Shown one piece after another: positions 15,428-27,455 of a stretch of 64,000 nt of DNA. How positions within the stretch are numbered: the first letter of the stretch is position 1; every line of letters begins with the position of its first letter. The notes under the pieces are model-generated. The model was not told where the DNA came from, made no database searches, and saw nothing but the letters and a program-made list of their open reading frames with translations. Origin of the DNA: Aldrovandia affinis (taxonomy: Eukaryota > Chordata > Actinopteri > Notacanthiformes > Halosauridae); the NCBI GenBank assembly GCA_029706075.1, contig JAINUG010000049.1:1050918-1114917 (forward strand), written 5' to 3'. A program made the position numbers and the translations under genes.

Positions 15428-16166
15428 TGTCACGGTTTTACCTCATTCAGCCTCTGGAGGGCGCGTGGTCATGTGACGGTCTGTTTTCTCTTGCGTTGCT
15501 TGAGGAATCATTGTCATTTCTGCCGTCCTTATATGGTCTTTTGTCGGTGAGTTTTCCGATCACGTTCAGCTGAGGGTTATCAGTGTTAATTCCGCCTCTT
15601 ATTTAAGGTCCCTGTGTCCCTCATACAAACGCTTCTGTGTAAACCATTGTTACGCTCTACTTCTAACTAAGGTTTCGTTTTCCACCCTGTGGTCTCTCAG
15701 TTAAAGAGAGAAGGTACTTCGTATTATTCCAAACAACGGGTTAGCTTACCACTCTGTGGTTCTCTCAGTTAAAGAGAGAAGGGTCTAATTTAGTTATCTC
15801 TACTTAACGGTTTAGCGTCACCACTCTGTGGTAACCTTTTTAGGAAGAATCATCTTATCCTATCTAAAGATTTCAAGCGAACCACTTTAGTGGTTTTCCT
15901 TTCGAGATTATTCTCTGTTTGTCGGGGCTATTGTTCCCCAGAGCTAAAGTCTATAGCTATTTGTTTTCCACGCACCTCGTTGAGGAGCGTTCGCCCTTAT
16001 AGGGTTGTTTCTGTTGGGTTTATTCCCGTGGAGTTCTGTCCCAGGGTTTTCTTTTGTTTCCCCTCTCCTTAATCTGTTTTCAGATTTAGTGGCTGGTCGC
16101 TTGCGTCCAGCTTTTAGATACCCGTGAAATCTGCGTGTGGCTCTTCCATCCTCGATCCACACTACA
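15428..16166. mobile_element. Solo LTR (739 bp) nested in the hAT element
   Basis: It begins TGTCACGG, ends CACACTACA (TG..CA) and is flanked by ATAAT at 15423-15427 and 16167-16171, a 5-bp target duplication. Inside are repeated small hairpins: ACCACTCTGTGGT, TCTCTCAGTTAAAGAGAGA and ACCACTTTAGTGGT. No coding domain is present, so it is what remains after recombination between two LTRs. Confidence 0.88.
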
Positions 16167-16393
16167 ATAATGTTTAAACCATCTAGTCAGATATTACAGC
16201 ATGGCTACTACAACAAGCATGCTATGCATTGATTTAGCTTATGTACTGCCATCTCACGCACTCAAAAATGTATACAATGCAATGAAAACTTTGCCACAAC
16301 ATGACAGATAAACACTGCTTAGACCATCTCACTCATTGCAAAATCAACGGGAGCTTGTGTTGGCTCGATTTTTTTTTGTTTTTTAGGAACAGA

Positions 16394-16723
16394 TCATGAG
16401 GGACGGAGCCAGAAAAAAATTGTACAGCACCTGCACTGATTCAAAGAACTCTGCCGCTGGTTTTTAACGCAGTCCACCAAAACAAGATGTAGGCAATGGA
16501 TATACAGTGCCTGTGGGACATCTTTTCTGAATTGATCTGCTACACCGTTATGACAGCCATCATAGCATTGAGCAATGCATGTCTTGTGGTCAATGTTGCA
16601 TTTATTAAGTGTCAGTTTGATTGTTTTTAAAAGCGAATCAGCGTCTAATCCATCGGCTGGAGTGAAATGTAGGAATTCTTCCAGTGCAACATCATTGTGC
16701 AAATAGCGTGCCACCACAGACAC
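16394..16723 (-). pseudogene. hAT transposase (DUF4371/ZMYM-like) fragment
   Basis: The minus strand reads MSVVARYLHNDVALEEFLHF, then CIAQCYDGCHNG and HCLHLVLVDCVKN. This is wording I recognise from the central RNase-H-like part of hAT-type transposases of the ZMYM/DUF4371 kind. Only about 100 residues remain, with no full catalytic set. Confidence 0.8.
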
Positions 16724-17216
16724 CTGTTATTTTTTGCTGACGTCCTTACTTTCATCGACTATCAATGTAAACAGTCCAGCTTCCTCTATTTCACTACTTA
16801 TTTGCTCCCTAAACATATTTGCCATAATTTAAATGAACTTGTTCTGTATATCATGGTGAGTGTACTTTGCATTTCTGGGATTGTCTGATATTTTTTGCGC
16901 AACAGTTTTGTCGAACTTACCAATAACGTGTAAAAGTTCAATGACGTTTAATGTTCGAGATGGCAACGTAACATACGTAGACTACTTATAGGTACTCTCT
17001 TAGGTACTATAGGTACCCCCCACACACACACACACACACGCAGGGCCTCTACTACGGAATTATAAAATAATTGTCGGCTGGTAGTTATTTTGATTTAAAG
17101 TGTTTAATGAAAATGTAAAATTGTAAGGAAATGATTGGGGGGGCTGCGCCGGTGCTATGCAAATTCCTGACGGGGCTACAGAACCAGCAAGCCCCCCCCA
17201 CCTGGCGCCACCACTG

Positions 17217-18789
17217 TGGAGGGCTGCATTGCTGACTAGAGGCCTGCCGTTTACTCATTAACAGGGCCAGGAGCTGCTGTCAGCTTGTTAGCTTCTCAAG
17301 GCAAACACATCACGCAGATAAGGGCCACACGACCGCCGTGCGCACTGCTCGCCATGAGCTCCACGCAACATAGGGCCTTGGGCCTGCTCTCTTTCGTAAT
17401 TAAAAAAAACAAAAATAATAATTCCTTTCTCAAGGTTGTTAGATCACTCACCGAGCTGTGAAAGAAATCATCCTTGCCGCCCCGGCATCCTGGCGATTAG
17501 CCTCGGTTTATTTAATTTATGAACACTGTGCTTCTTTATCTCAGTCTGCGCAGAAAAAAGGGGAACTTGCTGGTAAACACCGTGGAAATTGAAAAGAACT
17601 CGGTATCAAATTATCAGCTTAATCCCAATAAACGAATGTTTTACAACGCAGGGCTGCGTAATGTTTGGTGCAATATATTTTACAGCCAACCCGAGATCAG
17701 CCGCTGAGTGTTTATTGCCTGTTTGCGTAGCCAATACCTCAAACCAAGGGCAGCCCATGGTCCCAGAGCCTCATAACTACATAATTATGAACACAAACAC
17801 ATTTGAGGAATAATTACGAAAAAATTAGCATTGACCTGTCAAAGTACTTCAATTCAAGGAGATAACTACAACTGCAAGCTGTACTTTGGCGTGTGCTTGT
17901 AACGTGTGTCGATCATGCCGTATTTCGGTAACGCTACAGTCATCTCCTGGTAACACTGACGTCTACAGTAAAGTTCATTCAAGTTCATGCTAGAGGACAG
18001 AGGGCTGCTGGGAGATTCTTACAGAGTATCGATATGGGAGACTTCCAAAAGAAAGTAGGCTTTCAGCTCTGTCCTCGTGACCAGATTAACAAACCACACA
18101 AGTACAATTGTAGTGTAGTGTTTTTCCAAAAATCACTCAATCCACATTTGGTCAAGGGACTTGAGTGAGTTTTGGAAAAACACTCTTCAATTACATTGCT
18201 ATACATTAAAACCACTGTCATTATTCATTTTAATAGCTTGAAACTTCATCTTTACAGTTAAACTTGTATTGTTGTGGATGAAAGGATTCTATATATATTT
18301 TTTTTTTTAAACAGGATCATAACAAATTTCAATAAAACAATAATTAAGACACCTTATCTTGAGATTTACCATTTTTGCTGATTATTTCACGAGATGCTAA
18401 GGGATAAATAGACCTGTTACTATACTGAACATCCTTACACACACTGACCTGTATTTCCTTTGGTCAAAGGGCTACATTTCTAAAACTATGCAAGCTTGTT
18501 GTCACATCTGCATTGAGGAGTCACAAGTACTCTGCCTTTTCTGTGGCAGTCATTAAAATGGTTGTGATAAGCCCTGTTTAAATATTTTACAGCACATCAG
18601 GACATGTACTCTGCTACATTGATTCTGTACATTTAATTTGTACTACACTGTACCCTTTTTTATAACATTTTACAAAAATCTGCTTCAAAGGAAATTCTTA
18701 ATGGTATTGACCAGTAACAGCCCTGCTGTGGTTGGCTCAATAAAGTTCAATAAAACGATTTATAGCAATTATATGAATTACAACCCCAA
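17217..18789. other. Intergenic, non-repetitive, possible conserved element
   Basis: No coding exon was recognised. The part at 17217-17720 is of mixed composition with no sign of a transposon. A strong hairpin lies at 18117-18184. Confidence 0.4.
18117..18184 (+). ncRNA. Candidate 68-nt hairpin (miRNA-like or small MITE)
   Basis: The arms AGTGTTTTTCCAAAA and TTTTGGAAAAACACT pair perfectly over 15 bp. After one mismatch TCACTCAA pairs with TTGAGTGA. This gives a 24-position stem with a loop of about 20 nt, the size of a pre-miRNA. I do not recognise a known miRNA seed. A small palindromic element is equally possible. Strand is arbitrary. Confidence 0.35.
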
Positions 18790-19015
18790 CATTTACATTT
18801 ACATTTTAGGCATTTAGCAGACACTCTTACCCAGAGCGACTTACACAGTTTACATTTTTTACATACAATCCATTTATACAGATAGATATTTTACTGAAGC
18901 AATTCAGGTTCAGTACCTTGCTCAAGGGTACAACAGCAGTGCCCCACCTGGGAATTGAACCTGCAACCTCTGAGTTACAAGCCCAGCTCCCTAACCATTA
19001 CACTACACTGCCAAA
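18790..19015 (-). repeat. tRNA-related SINE-like repeat common in fish
   Basis: The plus strand reads GCATTTAGCAGACACTCTTA, CAGAGCGACTTACA, CCTTGCTCAAGGGTACAACA, then GAATTGAACCTGCAACCTC and ACCATTACACTACACTGCC. The end is the reverse of a tRNA-like head with a B-box-like GGTTCAATTC. Another copy lies at 23649-23826. Confidence 0.75.
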
Positions 19016-19569
19016 TAAATAAATAGAATATAAAAGTGCAATCTAACAAGACCCATCAAATCTAACCACTCATTGGATTACTTGGGTGATTACGGCCTCA
19101 AAATGAAAATGGAGACATCTCTGACCTCTGACGTCAAGTTGTGCTGCATTATTCATAAGGAAAATCTTGCCATTCCATTCCACCAAAGCCACTACACCAC
19201 CAGGTTCTCATTTCCGTGTCCCACAGAGCATACAGCCAGCTCTGTCATCACTCCTGTTAGCACTGTCCAAATATGTAAAGCCCCCCACCTTCATCGCTCA
19301 CTCTGTCCCTCTCTCCCTTCCTCTCTCTCTCTCCCTTCCTCACAGACACCAAATCATCAGAGTGCAGGCAGTAAAAGTGTGTGTGCGTTTCTGTTTGCAC
19401 TGTTCCTCAGCCGTACATCACTGTTATATAACTGAGTGGACACGGCCTTCACCAGCAGCCTATTGACAACTATCAAGAACAATAAGATACTCATGTTTGT
19501 TTGATTTGAGGAAATGATTTGATCTCCTATACTGTATATACTGTATATATATATGTATATATATATATA
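19016..19569. other. Intergenic, no gene recognised
   Basis: A short CT-rich patch lies at 19310-19340 and a TA-rich patch at 19540-19569. Nothing else was seen. Confidence 0.45.
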
Positions 19570-20081
19570 CAGTGGGTATAAAAGTATTCACCCCTTGGAC
19601 TTTTTCCATCAGCTTCAACTTCATCACAAAGAACAAAAAACATTGAAAGCAAATCCGTGAAAAAGTTATTCAGCTATGGGGATGCTTCTCTGATTTGAAA
19701 ATTGCTGTTCACCAATGGTCCCCATCCAACCTGGTGGAGCTCGAGAAATTTTGTAAAGAAGAATGGGCAAAAATTGCAGTATCCAGATGTACAAAGCTGA
19801 GACTTACCCAAATAGACTCACAGCTGTAACTGCAGCTGAAGGTGCTTCTATCAAGTATTAATTCAAGGGGGATGAATACTTAAAAATTAATTATTGACTT
19901 TTGTTTTATTTGTAATTAATTTAGAAAAAACTTGAGCTGTTTTTTTATTTGACACTATAGAGTATTATATGTTGATCAACATTGTGGCAAGAAATGGCAA
20001 TGAAACTCATTTTGATTCCATGAAGTAAGAAAATAAAATGTGAAACATTCCAAAGGGGGTGAATACGTTTTACACCCACTG
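19570..20081 (+). mobile_element. Tc1/mariner non-autonomous copy (512 bp)
   Basis: The ends CAGTGGGTATAAAAGTATTC and, reverse complemented, CAGTGGGTGTAAAACGTATT are terminal inverted repeats with TA on each side. The interior keeps only a short plus-strand trace of the transposase C-terminus (LVELEKFCKEEWAKIA, about 19733-19780). It could only move with an enzyme from elsewhere. Confidence 0.85.
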
Positions 20082-22249
20082 TATGTGTATATATATATCC
20101 AATCAATAACTGCCAGTGAGGACATGTGGCACTCTGATCTGGCATGTTCTTTGGCCCCATTTCAACTCACCCACCAATCAAATATACGAACCATTTATTT
20201 GTCTACTGCCAATACAATAATGAAATTGTCAATTACAGGGCTATGATTTGGATGGCCCTCCCTACCACCAACTATCCAAGTTCCCATAAAGTAGATCTCA
20301 TAAAGAACAAAAAATATCAACAAAACAAAAAAAAGTTAAGTAGACTATTCTGCCGAGTTCATTTCCGGTACAGGCATCAAGTTATCAGATTCAATGACAT
20401 GGCAGTAAAAATGTGGCTTCTCGACAGTTTAGAAATTGAATGAGTACCTTTTCGTAGGCGTTGGAGGTCCCAGACACCTGCATTATGTTTGTTTTGAAAG
20501 CGAAGTGACACAGTATTTACCCTTGTTGATAGGTTGGAGCGGCTAGTTACAGTATACTCTTCAGGTCTCCATTCAGAAGCGCACTTTTCTCATAGTCAAC
20601 GTGCGGACACGACCATTCTACATGACGGTGGCCAAGGCAGCAACACAAAAAGAAGAAAGCGGAACGTTTTGTTTAGATAAACATGTAGCATTAATGAATT
20701 GAAAAAGTAAGAGAAACCTGTGAGTGAGCTTTTGGAGTTTTCGATTAGTCCTCTTGCAATAATATTTATTATGATCTAACCAAATAAGTTATTGATAACC
20801 GTCTGACAGTACTTGGCGCTTCAGAAGTCTGGCACCCTTCTCTGATTCATTTTGAAGGTGGTAAGTACATGTTTTAAGAAAATATTTTCTCAAATTTTTA
20901 TTATAGCCGTAAATAAACCAATCACCATTGTTTGCTGTACTTGGCTTGATCATCTTACCGGGTTCATTTTTCACAAGCGTGTGAGTAAAGACCTTAGCGT
21001 TAGGGATTTAAGAAACTTTTATCATCGTTTAGCATCCGCTGGTAAGTGTCATTGCTGGAATAATCAATGGCAGTTGACAATACATATTCTTAGAATAACA
21101 CCATACATTTATCTGGCGATCTGTGTTATTTCGTGACAATTTTAATATACATTGTATGAATTCCTTAAAAAGGAAATGTTTCGTTTTTGTTTAACTTTTA
21201 CAAATTCATTACACCCACCAAACGTCATTGTTTCTATAAACATGTTTTACTTTATGCAGAAAACACCTACTCTCTCTCGTTGCCAAACATAAAATTGCTC
21301 CTAGGGGGATGAATAAAATAAAATTGTGTTGTATTATTGTATAGGCTAGATGTACACCGGATAAAATAACTAACACGGTGCAACACGTTGGGCTGGCTCG
21401 TGATTCAAACCCAAGAACCGCTGAAAAATGTCGTTGCCATCACCGCTTTGTATTTGTACAAGAGCAAATAAACAAAAGGGTAATTTAGATAAATGACATG
21501 TTCTTCTGATGTAACCGACTGCTGTAAGCGATGGCACCGCGGCATAATTAACGAAATAAAGGAAACGTCAGGTGAAAACGACAGCTATTCTATTTTTAAC
21601 CGAGACGTTTGACGCGCGTGGAAAATGGGTTGTGTATCTGTGTCGCCTCATGCCAGGAAAAGCTGACTTCGGAAAGCACTGTATTATCATTACCATATTG
21701 TGAAGTGGGAAGATGTGTAGTTTTCCATCACTCCTGTATGGCCAATAGGGATCAAAGATGTAGGCTAATCTAAATCATTTATCAAAGTCACATTTTATCT
21801 TCAAATTTGTGCTTTCACCATAGTTAAAAAAAATAAAAAAACATGTATGTCCATTTTCAGTTATTTAACAACTAGAAGAGGTATATTTGCTTCACTAAAT
21901 AAAAATGTGTTATATGTTACAAATACATCATCTATCAACCCTTTTAGTGATTTTTAGTGTATGCAGAAAATGGGAAAAGGATTGTGAAATGGATTTTGAA
22001 AATGTGGAAAAATTGTCAATAGGCTAACTTATATAGTTATCATTTAAAATTTCAATTAATAATGTATTTATTATATTTTGGATTTGAACACCTGAACAAA
22101 TATTTACTCAATTAATTTAATGTAAAGGCGCCCTCAACTCCCTAAATCAGTGGCATGAAAACGAAGCTAGGGACTTGAATTAAAGGTGTTTGATTCAAGC
22201 CATATTTTTATGCTATTACTATTATTGCCATTGTACGCTTTAGTATAAA
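20082..22249. other. Intergenic, no gene recognised
   Basis: About 2.2 kb of AT-rich sequence with no convincing exon or named repeat. Confidence 0.45.
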
Positions 22250-22551
22250 ATAAAATATATACTGATCTGTAATGAAGCCCCTCCCAGAGACACTGTTTCT
22301 CAATTTCTCACTGGGTTGCTTTGCTTTGACTCTTCTGTCCAGTTCATCCCATACAAGTTCTATGGGGTTGAGATCTTGACACTGGGCAGGCCATTGTCCT
22401 TCACGTTCCTCCTTCACCAGATAGTTCTTGCCCAACTTCAAGGTGTGTTTTGGGTCGTTATCTTGCTGAAGAATGAAGGAGCGCCCAATTAGCTGTAATC
22501 CAGATGGAAGGTATCTGATGGAAGGTATACTAAAACTTTTGACTGGTACTG
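22250..22551 (-). mobile_element. Tc1/mariner fragment
   Basis: The minus strand encodes [15 protein letters not shown], then CQDLNPIELVWDELDRRVKA, the second and third catalytic regions of a Tc1 transposase. The right edge AAAACTTTTGACTGGTACTG, followed by TA, is a Tc1 terminal repeat. The coding part is truncated and has a small deletion between the motifs. Confidence 0.85.
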
Positions 22552-23648
22552 TACTCACCTGCAAACCCGGCCACTTCACACACTGCATGCCGGACAGCAT
22601 ACGACAGGAGAGCTAGCGCTGACTGAAGCACATCTCTCATTGGTCACAGCCCGTAGACACTTGGCAAGTAGCTAGAGGGTGCTCATGCAGCGATAAACCA
22701 AGGCACTGTTTAAAGCTTAAGCTTGCCCTAAACGTCCTGTGGTTTATTTGTCAAAATGTGAAGTGTGTCTTGGCCACGTGCCCTAGGGTATCGAAATGCA
22801 TTATTTTAATCAAGCTCTTTACTTTTTAGGTCATAGTTGGCGGGACTACAGCTGAAAATTAACACAGTTAATGCTGCCTTTTTTACTGTATTTTTATAAA
22901 TCTGGAATGTCCTCGAAATAATAAACTAATAAATAAAATAAATAAATAGAGCTTGACCCAGGATTTATAGATCATGGCGTAATGAAAAGAGCAACGAGAC
23001 CCAGGATTTATAGATCATGGCAAAAGAGTGTACAGGGCAGTCGAGGAGGAAGCACTTAACATTTGCAGGTCAGTCGGAACCTCTGCACCAGGGCCCGAGG
23101 GCTGGAAGATGTTGCAATTGAGCATGTATACAAATCATGGGATTAACTAGATTTATATCAGCCATTTTCCCTGCTGTTTAAGATTTTGATATGGGGACAT
23201 ATAAGACATATGTTGGACTGTGGCCCTTGAGGGCTGGAATTAAAGAGCCTTGCTCTGTACTATGTTTCAGAATACAAACAGAGTTTACCCTAAACGCCCA
23301 AAAAAAAAAAAAAAATGAAGCTGCTGGTAAAAGGAGTATGGGATGGGTGCCAAACATACCTTTCTCACCGTGGCACCATGGTCTTGCCTTGTTTGTCTTC
23401 CCTGAATGCAAATGTGTGTATCCGCCAGCAATGTATGGCTAATGATGAGCAAATGCCTTGAATTTCTTAAGAACGTCCATCAAAATGGTGTCTACAAAGA
23501 TTTTTTAAATGCACCAAATTTTTCTTAAAACATTGTTTTTAATCAATGGGGCATATGCTTTCTAATGCTTTTTGGTCTCAAAATGTTCAGCTCAGGTTGT
23601 GAACCTCAGTGTGATCACTTGTGTTGTTGACTCACACTTGGCTTCAGG
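22552..23648. other. Intergenic with a short direct repeat
   Basis: GACCCAGGATTTATAGATCA and the next four bases occur twice, at 22955-22978 and 22998-23021. No gene was seen. Confidence 0.5.
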
Positions 23649-23826
23649 GTTACATTACATTACATTACATTACAGGGCAGGCTCTTTTGCGACTTACAAC
23701 ATTTCCAATCCATTTATACAGCTGGATATTTACTGAAGCAATTCAGGTTGATGCTAACGGCAGTGTCATGATTGAACCTGCAACCTTAACTTTACAAGCC
23801 CAGTTCCTAACCATTATACCACATCT
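23649..23826 (-). repeat. SINE-like repeat, second copy
   Basis: A TACAT run is followed by GCGACTTACAACATT, CCATTTATACAGCTGGATAT, TTGAACCTGCAACCTT and ACCATTATACCACA. This matches the 18790-19015 repeat in order. Confidence 0.72.
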
Positions 23827-24350
23827 GTGTTGATGTCAGCCATCTCTTGTAGTTTACAGTGATTATTATCTGTGGTGTACAGGTACAGGGTAGATAATCT
23901 TGTATCAGATGAATCTTAGCCTGGATGAGCGTGTCTTGATCTTAGTTCTATAAAGCAACTTGATGCCAACCAGACCACTGTATGCAACACCTTTGAGGTC
24001 AAATTATTGGGAAGTTAGGGGCGTGAGCAAGGCGTTTTCTACATTCTTGCGGATGTAACGCTTGTCCGTTAACGTGCAGCATTTGAAGATAAGTCCACCG
24101 ATGTTACAGGATGGAGCCCTGTTGATTCCCCGCCGTCGACAATTTCATATGACAAATCGCAAATCTAGGTAGGGCCGCCTTTGGAGGGCGGCAAATTCAG
24201 AGCTATTAAGCTGGCAGTTCGACTGAGAACACATTCATCCCAGACGCGTTGTTTTCGATGTTTGTGACAGCGCACTTATCGTGAGGGAAAAAGACGGGAT
24301 TGATTGAACACCACATCCTGTGATAGAATAGAATCAAATACCTCCTCTGA
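23827..24350. other. Intergenic, no gene recognised
   Basis: Mixed-composition sequence; nothing recognised. Confidence 0.4.
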
Positions 24351-24752
24351 AGGGCCCCCTGGTGCCTCAACCGGTAAAAGCACTCGCCCGGAGTACAGCT
24401 TGCCCACTGTGGCTGGGGCTCAATTCCACAGCCGTGCCAGTCTGGCTCTGGCTGGGAGTCCCGTTCAGGGGCAGCACAATTGGTTGTCTGCCAAAGAGGG
24501 AGGAGGGGAGGGAAGCCGGCATGATGTCGTATGTACAGAAAGACGTATTGGAATCACGGTCGGCACTTGAGCGAGTTCCGTCTCGGAGGCAGTTCGCCAT
24601 CCCAGCCACCGCCGGTCCCATAGTAGTGGCTGGTCCCGTCGCTGCAGGTGGCAAGCTTGTTGAAGGGGGACAGTTGGATCAATAGAGGGTACAATTGGCC
24701 ACCAAATTGGAAGAAAAATAGGAGAAAAACATTTTTAATTTTTTTAAAAAAT
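24351..24752 (+). repeat. tRNA-derived SINE (family A), copy 1
   Basis: The head has TGCCTCAACCGGTAAAAGCA and a B-box-like GGCTCAATTCC. The core reads GGGGCAGCACAATTGGTTGT, and the tail reads ATAGAGGGTACAATTGGCCA. TCCTCTGA flanks it on both sides (24343-24350 and 24753-24760), an 8-bp target duplication. Confidence 0.82.
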
Positions 24753-27139
24753 TCCTCTGAGATTTTCATTCGTCTTCTTTAGTGTAGTCTGGCAAGAACC
24801 CAGCTTGTACCTACATGGACAGTAAACACTGATGAACCTTTGGGGGGTTAGGCACAGGAGGAGGTGCTTAGTGGGTGCTCTAACAGCCAGCCAATGAGTG
24901 AAAAGTATTTCAGAAATCCTAAAGCGGAAATCAAAAGCTATCACCCTTTTTTAAATAATTGAATCTGAGGAGAAGTCAAGGGCTTGTCATCTGAGAATGA
25001 CACTAATATGGCATGCTGTGATGCAAGCTATACCTTTGTTAGCATTGATTTTCAGACTGGTAATTTATCATTTCACGGCATTTTAGTATTTTCATTTAAA
25101 AAAATATATATGCATAAAATGTCCTATTTCTGATCTGATTTGTGAAACTGGTAGTGCCACCAGTTTTAGTGAGGCTTTGCAGAAAAACTAATTTATACCT
25201 GCTTATAGTAAAAAAAAATACCTCAGATATAAGTGCTCAATTGTTTTTGTTACTTTTGTGATTTAGTCGTTATTGTTTCCAGGTAGACAGGGAACTTTTA
25301 CTGTTAATTCAGCAACAAAAAAAGGTTCAGTAAAGCTATTTTTCACTCCCTTTTAACAGTTCTACTTGTGAAGCCATTACAGGGCTATTAAAATACCCCA
25401 CACTGTTTTGAATATAGAGCAGCAAACTACAGCTACATGTACTTAAGAGAAGTGTAAACCACTTCAAGCTGTGTGGTTACCTGCATATATTGTATTTCTG
25501 AGGTGGTAAATAGGAACTTGCTTTGGTGTCAGGCCAAATGACCACCCCAGGTATGCTGTGTATTCTTGGAACTGCAGTTTGTATTGTGCACATTTTACAA
25601 CTCATATACACAGCTGCATTATCACTTAAACACACAAGATAAAGCAATGTAGAGACGTAAAGACTACAACGGCAGTCTCCTACCTTGAATTTGAGTCCGC
25701 ATTCAGAATACAGCGCTTTTAACCCCTGTAATGTGCACTGTTAAGGAAGGAGAAACTATATTATATACCCATTTTATAAAGGACGTTATAATACTAGAAA
25801 TTCTATTCATTTTTGAAAATGTAAACATGTACCATTTAAATCATTTTTTATTTTCAAACCCATAACAAATTTCTTCAGACTCCCCCTGACTCCTGTGTTT
25901 CCCAGCGTTTGTTGTGTGGTGCGCTCCCTCCGGTACGCAGAGAAACCTTATTAAGTGTGGGGAGCTGGATGTGTTGGGCATCTGGGCCGACCCACAGCAC
26001 TAGCAGTGAGTCAGCCGTGAGTCAGATGGGCTCCGGCATACAAAACACGCTGTTTTCTATTGACAGTGCCGTTCGGCTCTACTCTTCATTGAGCTCTCAA
26101 ACACTCCTGCCTGACCGACCTTTTTATGCCTCCTCCGACAACATCCACTTTACCACTCCTGCACTCATCCGAGCCACGTCTGTCATTTCAGAATTGTATT
26201 AGGCTTTTAGGTCCACAGAGCCTAAATTAATAGAGGGTACAATTGGGAGAGAAAAAAAAAAGTTAAAAGTAATGTCTAAAGAGCTCCATAATGGAATTGT
26301 GGAAGGATAGTTGGCAGCAGATTTGATGGGGAGAAAAATGTAAAAAAAATGTTTAGTGGCAAACAGAGGCATTAGGAAAGGTGTGCTAAAAACATCTGCC
26401 TCACAAAAGTCCCATGTAAACATGTATTACTCTCCAGTCTTCACAAAAGAGGGATGCGTTACACTGAAACGTAAGCGGACTGCCTCTGGAGGAAGAGCCG
26501 AGAGCTCATTAGAAAGGAGAATGCGTGAATGTGCTGTGGGCTTCACAGTGTGGCTTTCATTTCTATTTTAATTGTTTAATTGAAGTCATTGTCATAACGT
26601 CACCTGCTTTTTCCAGATCTGAACCATTTGGGAACTGAAGGGCTACTATAAACATTAAGTGCTAAGCGGGTCTAGGGTTTCACGTCTGGTCTAGGCTGTG
26701 GGGGTGCTGAGGTTAGGAGGCGTTGCCTGCTACACAGGGCAAGAACACAACGCTAACCGAACACCCTGACCTTGCTGTCAACCTGAGCTGTGAGTTCGAG
26801 GCAGAGGGCATGACATGCCATGGCCCACCCCGCACACAGTGTCACTATCCGTCTGTCATTCTGCACTGTATGACTAATGCAGTGACTGCATCACATCTAG
26901 AGCTGTGTGCTTTTGTATATGTTTCTATCTTTTTCAGTGTTTAAATGTATTTTTCATTTCTCATAGCATTTTATTGTCACCCTTAGCAATGTGAGCTGTT
27001 GATGGACCAGTAAGCACAGGCAATAGCAGTCCATAAAAACAACCTATGTTGTCTAAAACCAGTCTATAGCAGTATTATTTCAGTTCTAGTGTAAGACTAC
27101 ATTATCAGAGAAATGTTATATTTATTAACATTTACCAAC
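24753..27139. other. Intergenic with tandem AP-1-like sites
   Basis: No exon was recognised. A SINE-A tail fragment (ATAGAGGGTACAATTGGGAG) lies at about 26230. A mixed-composition patch at 25880-26180 includes two TGAGTCA sites. Confidence 0.4.
26007..26024. promoter_or_regulatory. Two TGAGTCA (AP-1-type) sites, 4 bp apart
   Basis: Exact TGAGTCA heptamers occur at 26007-26013 and 26018-26024. The motif is that of AP-1/bZIP factors; function here is not shown. Confidence 0.3.
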
Positions 27140-27455
27140 AAAAAATAAAAGATGTCTTTCCTGCCACTGTTCATTGTGAAACATCAGCAAGTTGAGCAGT
27201 CTTCATCACTGAAGCTCTTGCTAAATGTGCCCCAACAATCACCCCTCTTTCAAAGAGATCTCTTCTTCTAGTCATGGTAGCCAAAATGGGCCACTGGGCC
27301 TGCCCAGCATTTTGATACAAGACCCTAAGCATGATGGTATGTTAACTGCATAATTAACTCAGGAACCACACCTGTGCAGGAGCACCTGCCTTCAATATAC
27401 TTCACATCCCTCATTTACTCGTGTTTCCTTTATTTGGGCATTTACCCGTATGTAT
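27140..27455. mobile_element. Tc1/mariner end fragment
   Basis: CTCAGGAACCACACCTGTGC, CACCTGCCTTCAATATACTT and TTTCCTTTATTTGGGCATTT resemble the non-coding end of the Tc1 family also seen at 28377-28916 (CAGTTGCCTGTA end). The coding part has decayed. Confidence 0.55.

Larger units (their letters stand above)
15297..17216 (-). mobile_element. hAT transposon with 8-bp target duplication, interrupted by a solo LTR
   Basis: The ends are imperfect inverted repeats: CAGGGGTGGTGCCAG at the left, and CAGTGGTGGCGCCAG as the reverse complement of the right end. TGGAGGGC is present on both sides (15289-15296 and 17217-17224), the 8-bp duplication expected of hAT elements. The interior encodes a transposase fragment on the minus strand. 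Removing the nested 739-base LTR leaves about 1.2 kb, so the copy is internally deleted. A short CA repeat lies at about 17023-17040. Confidence 0.88.
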
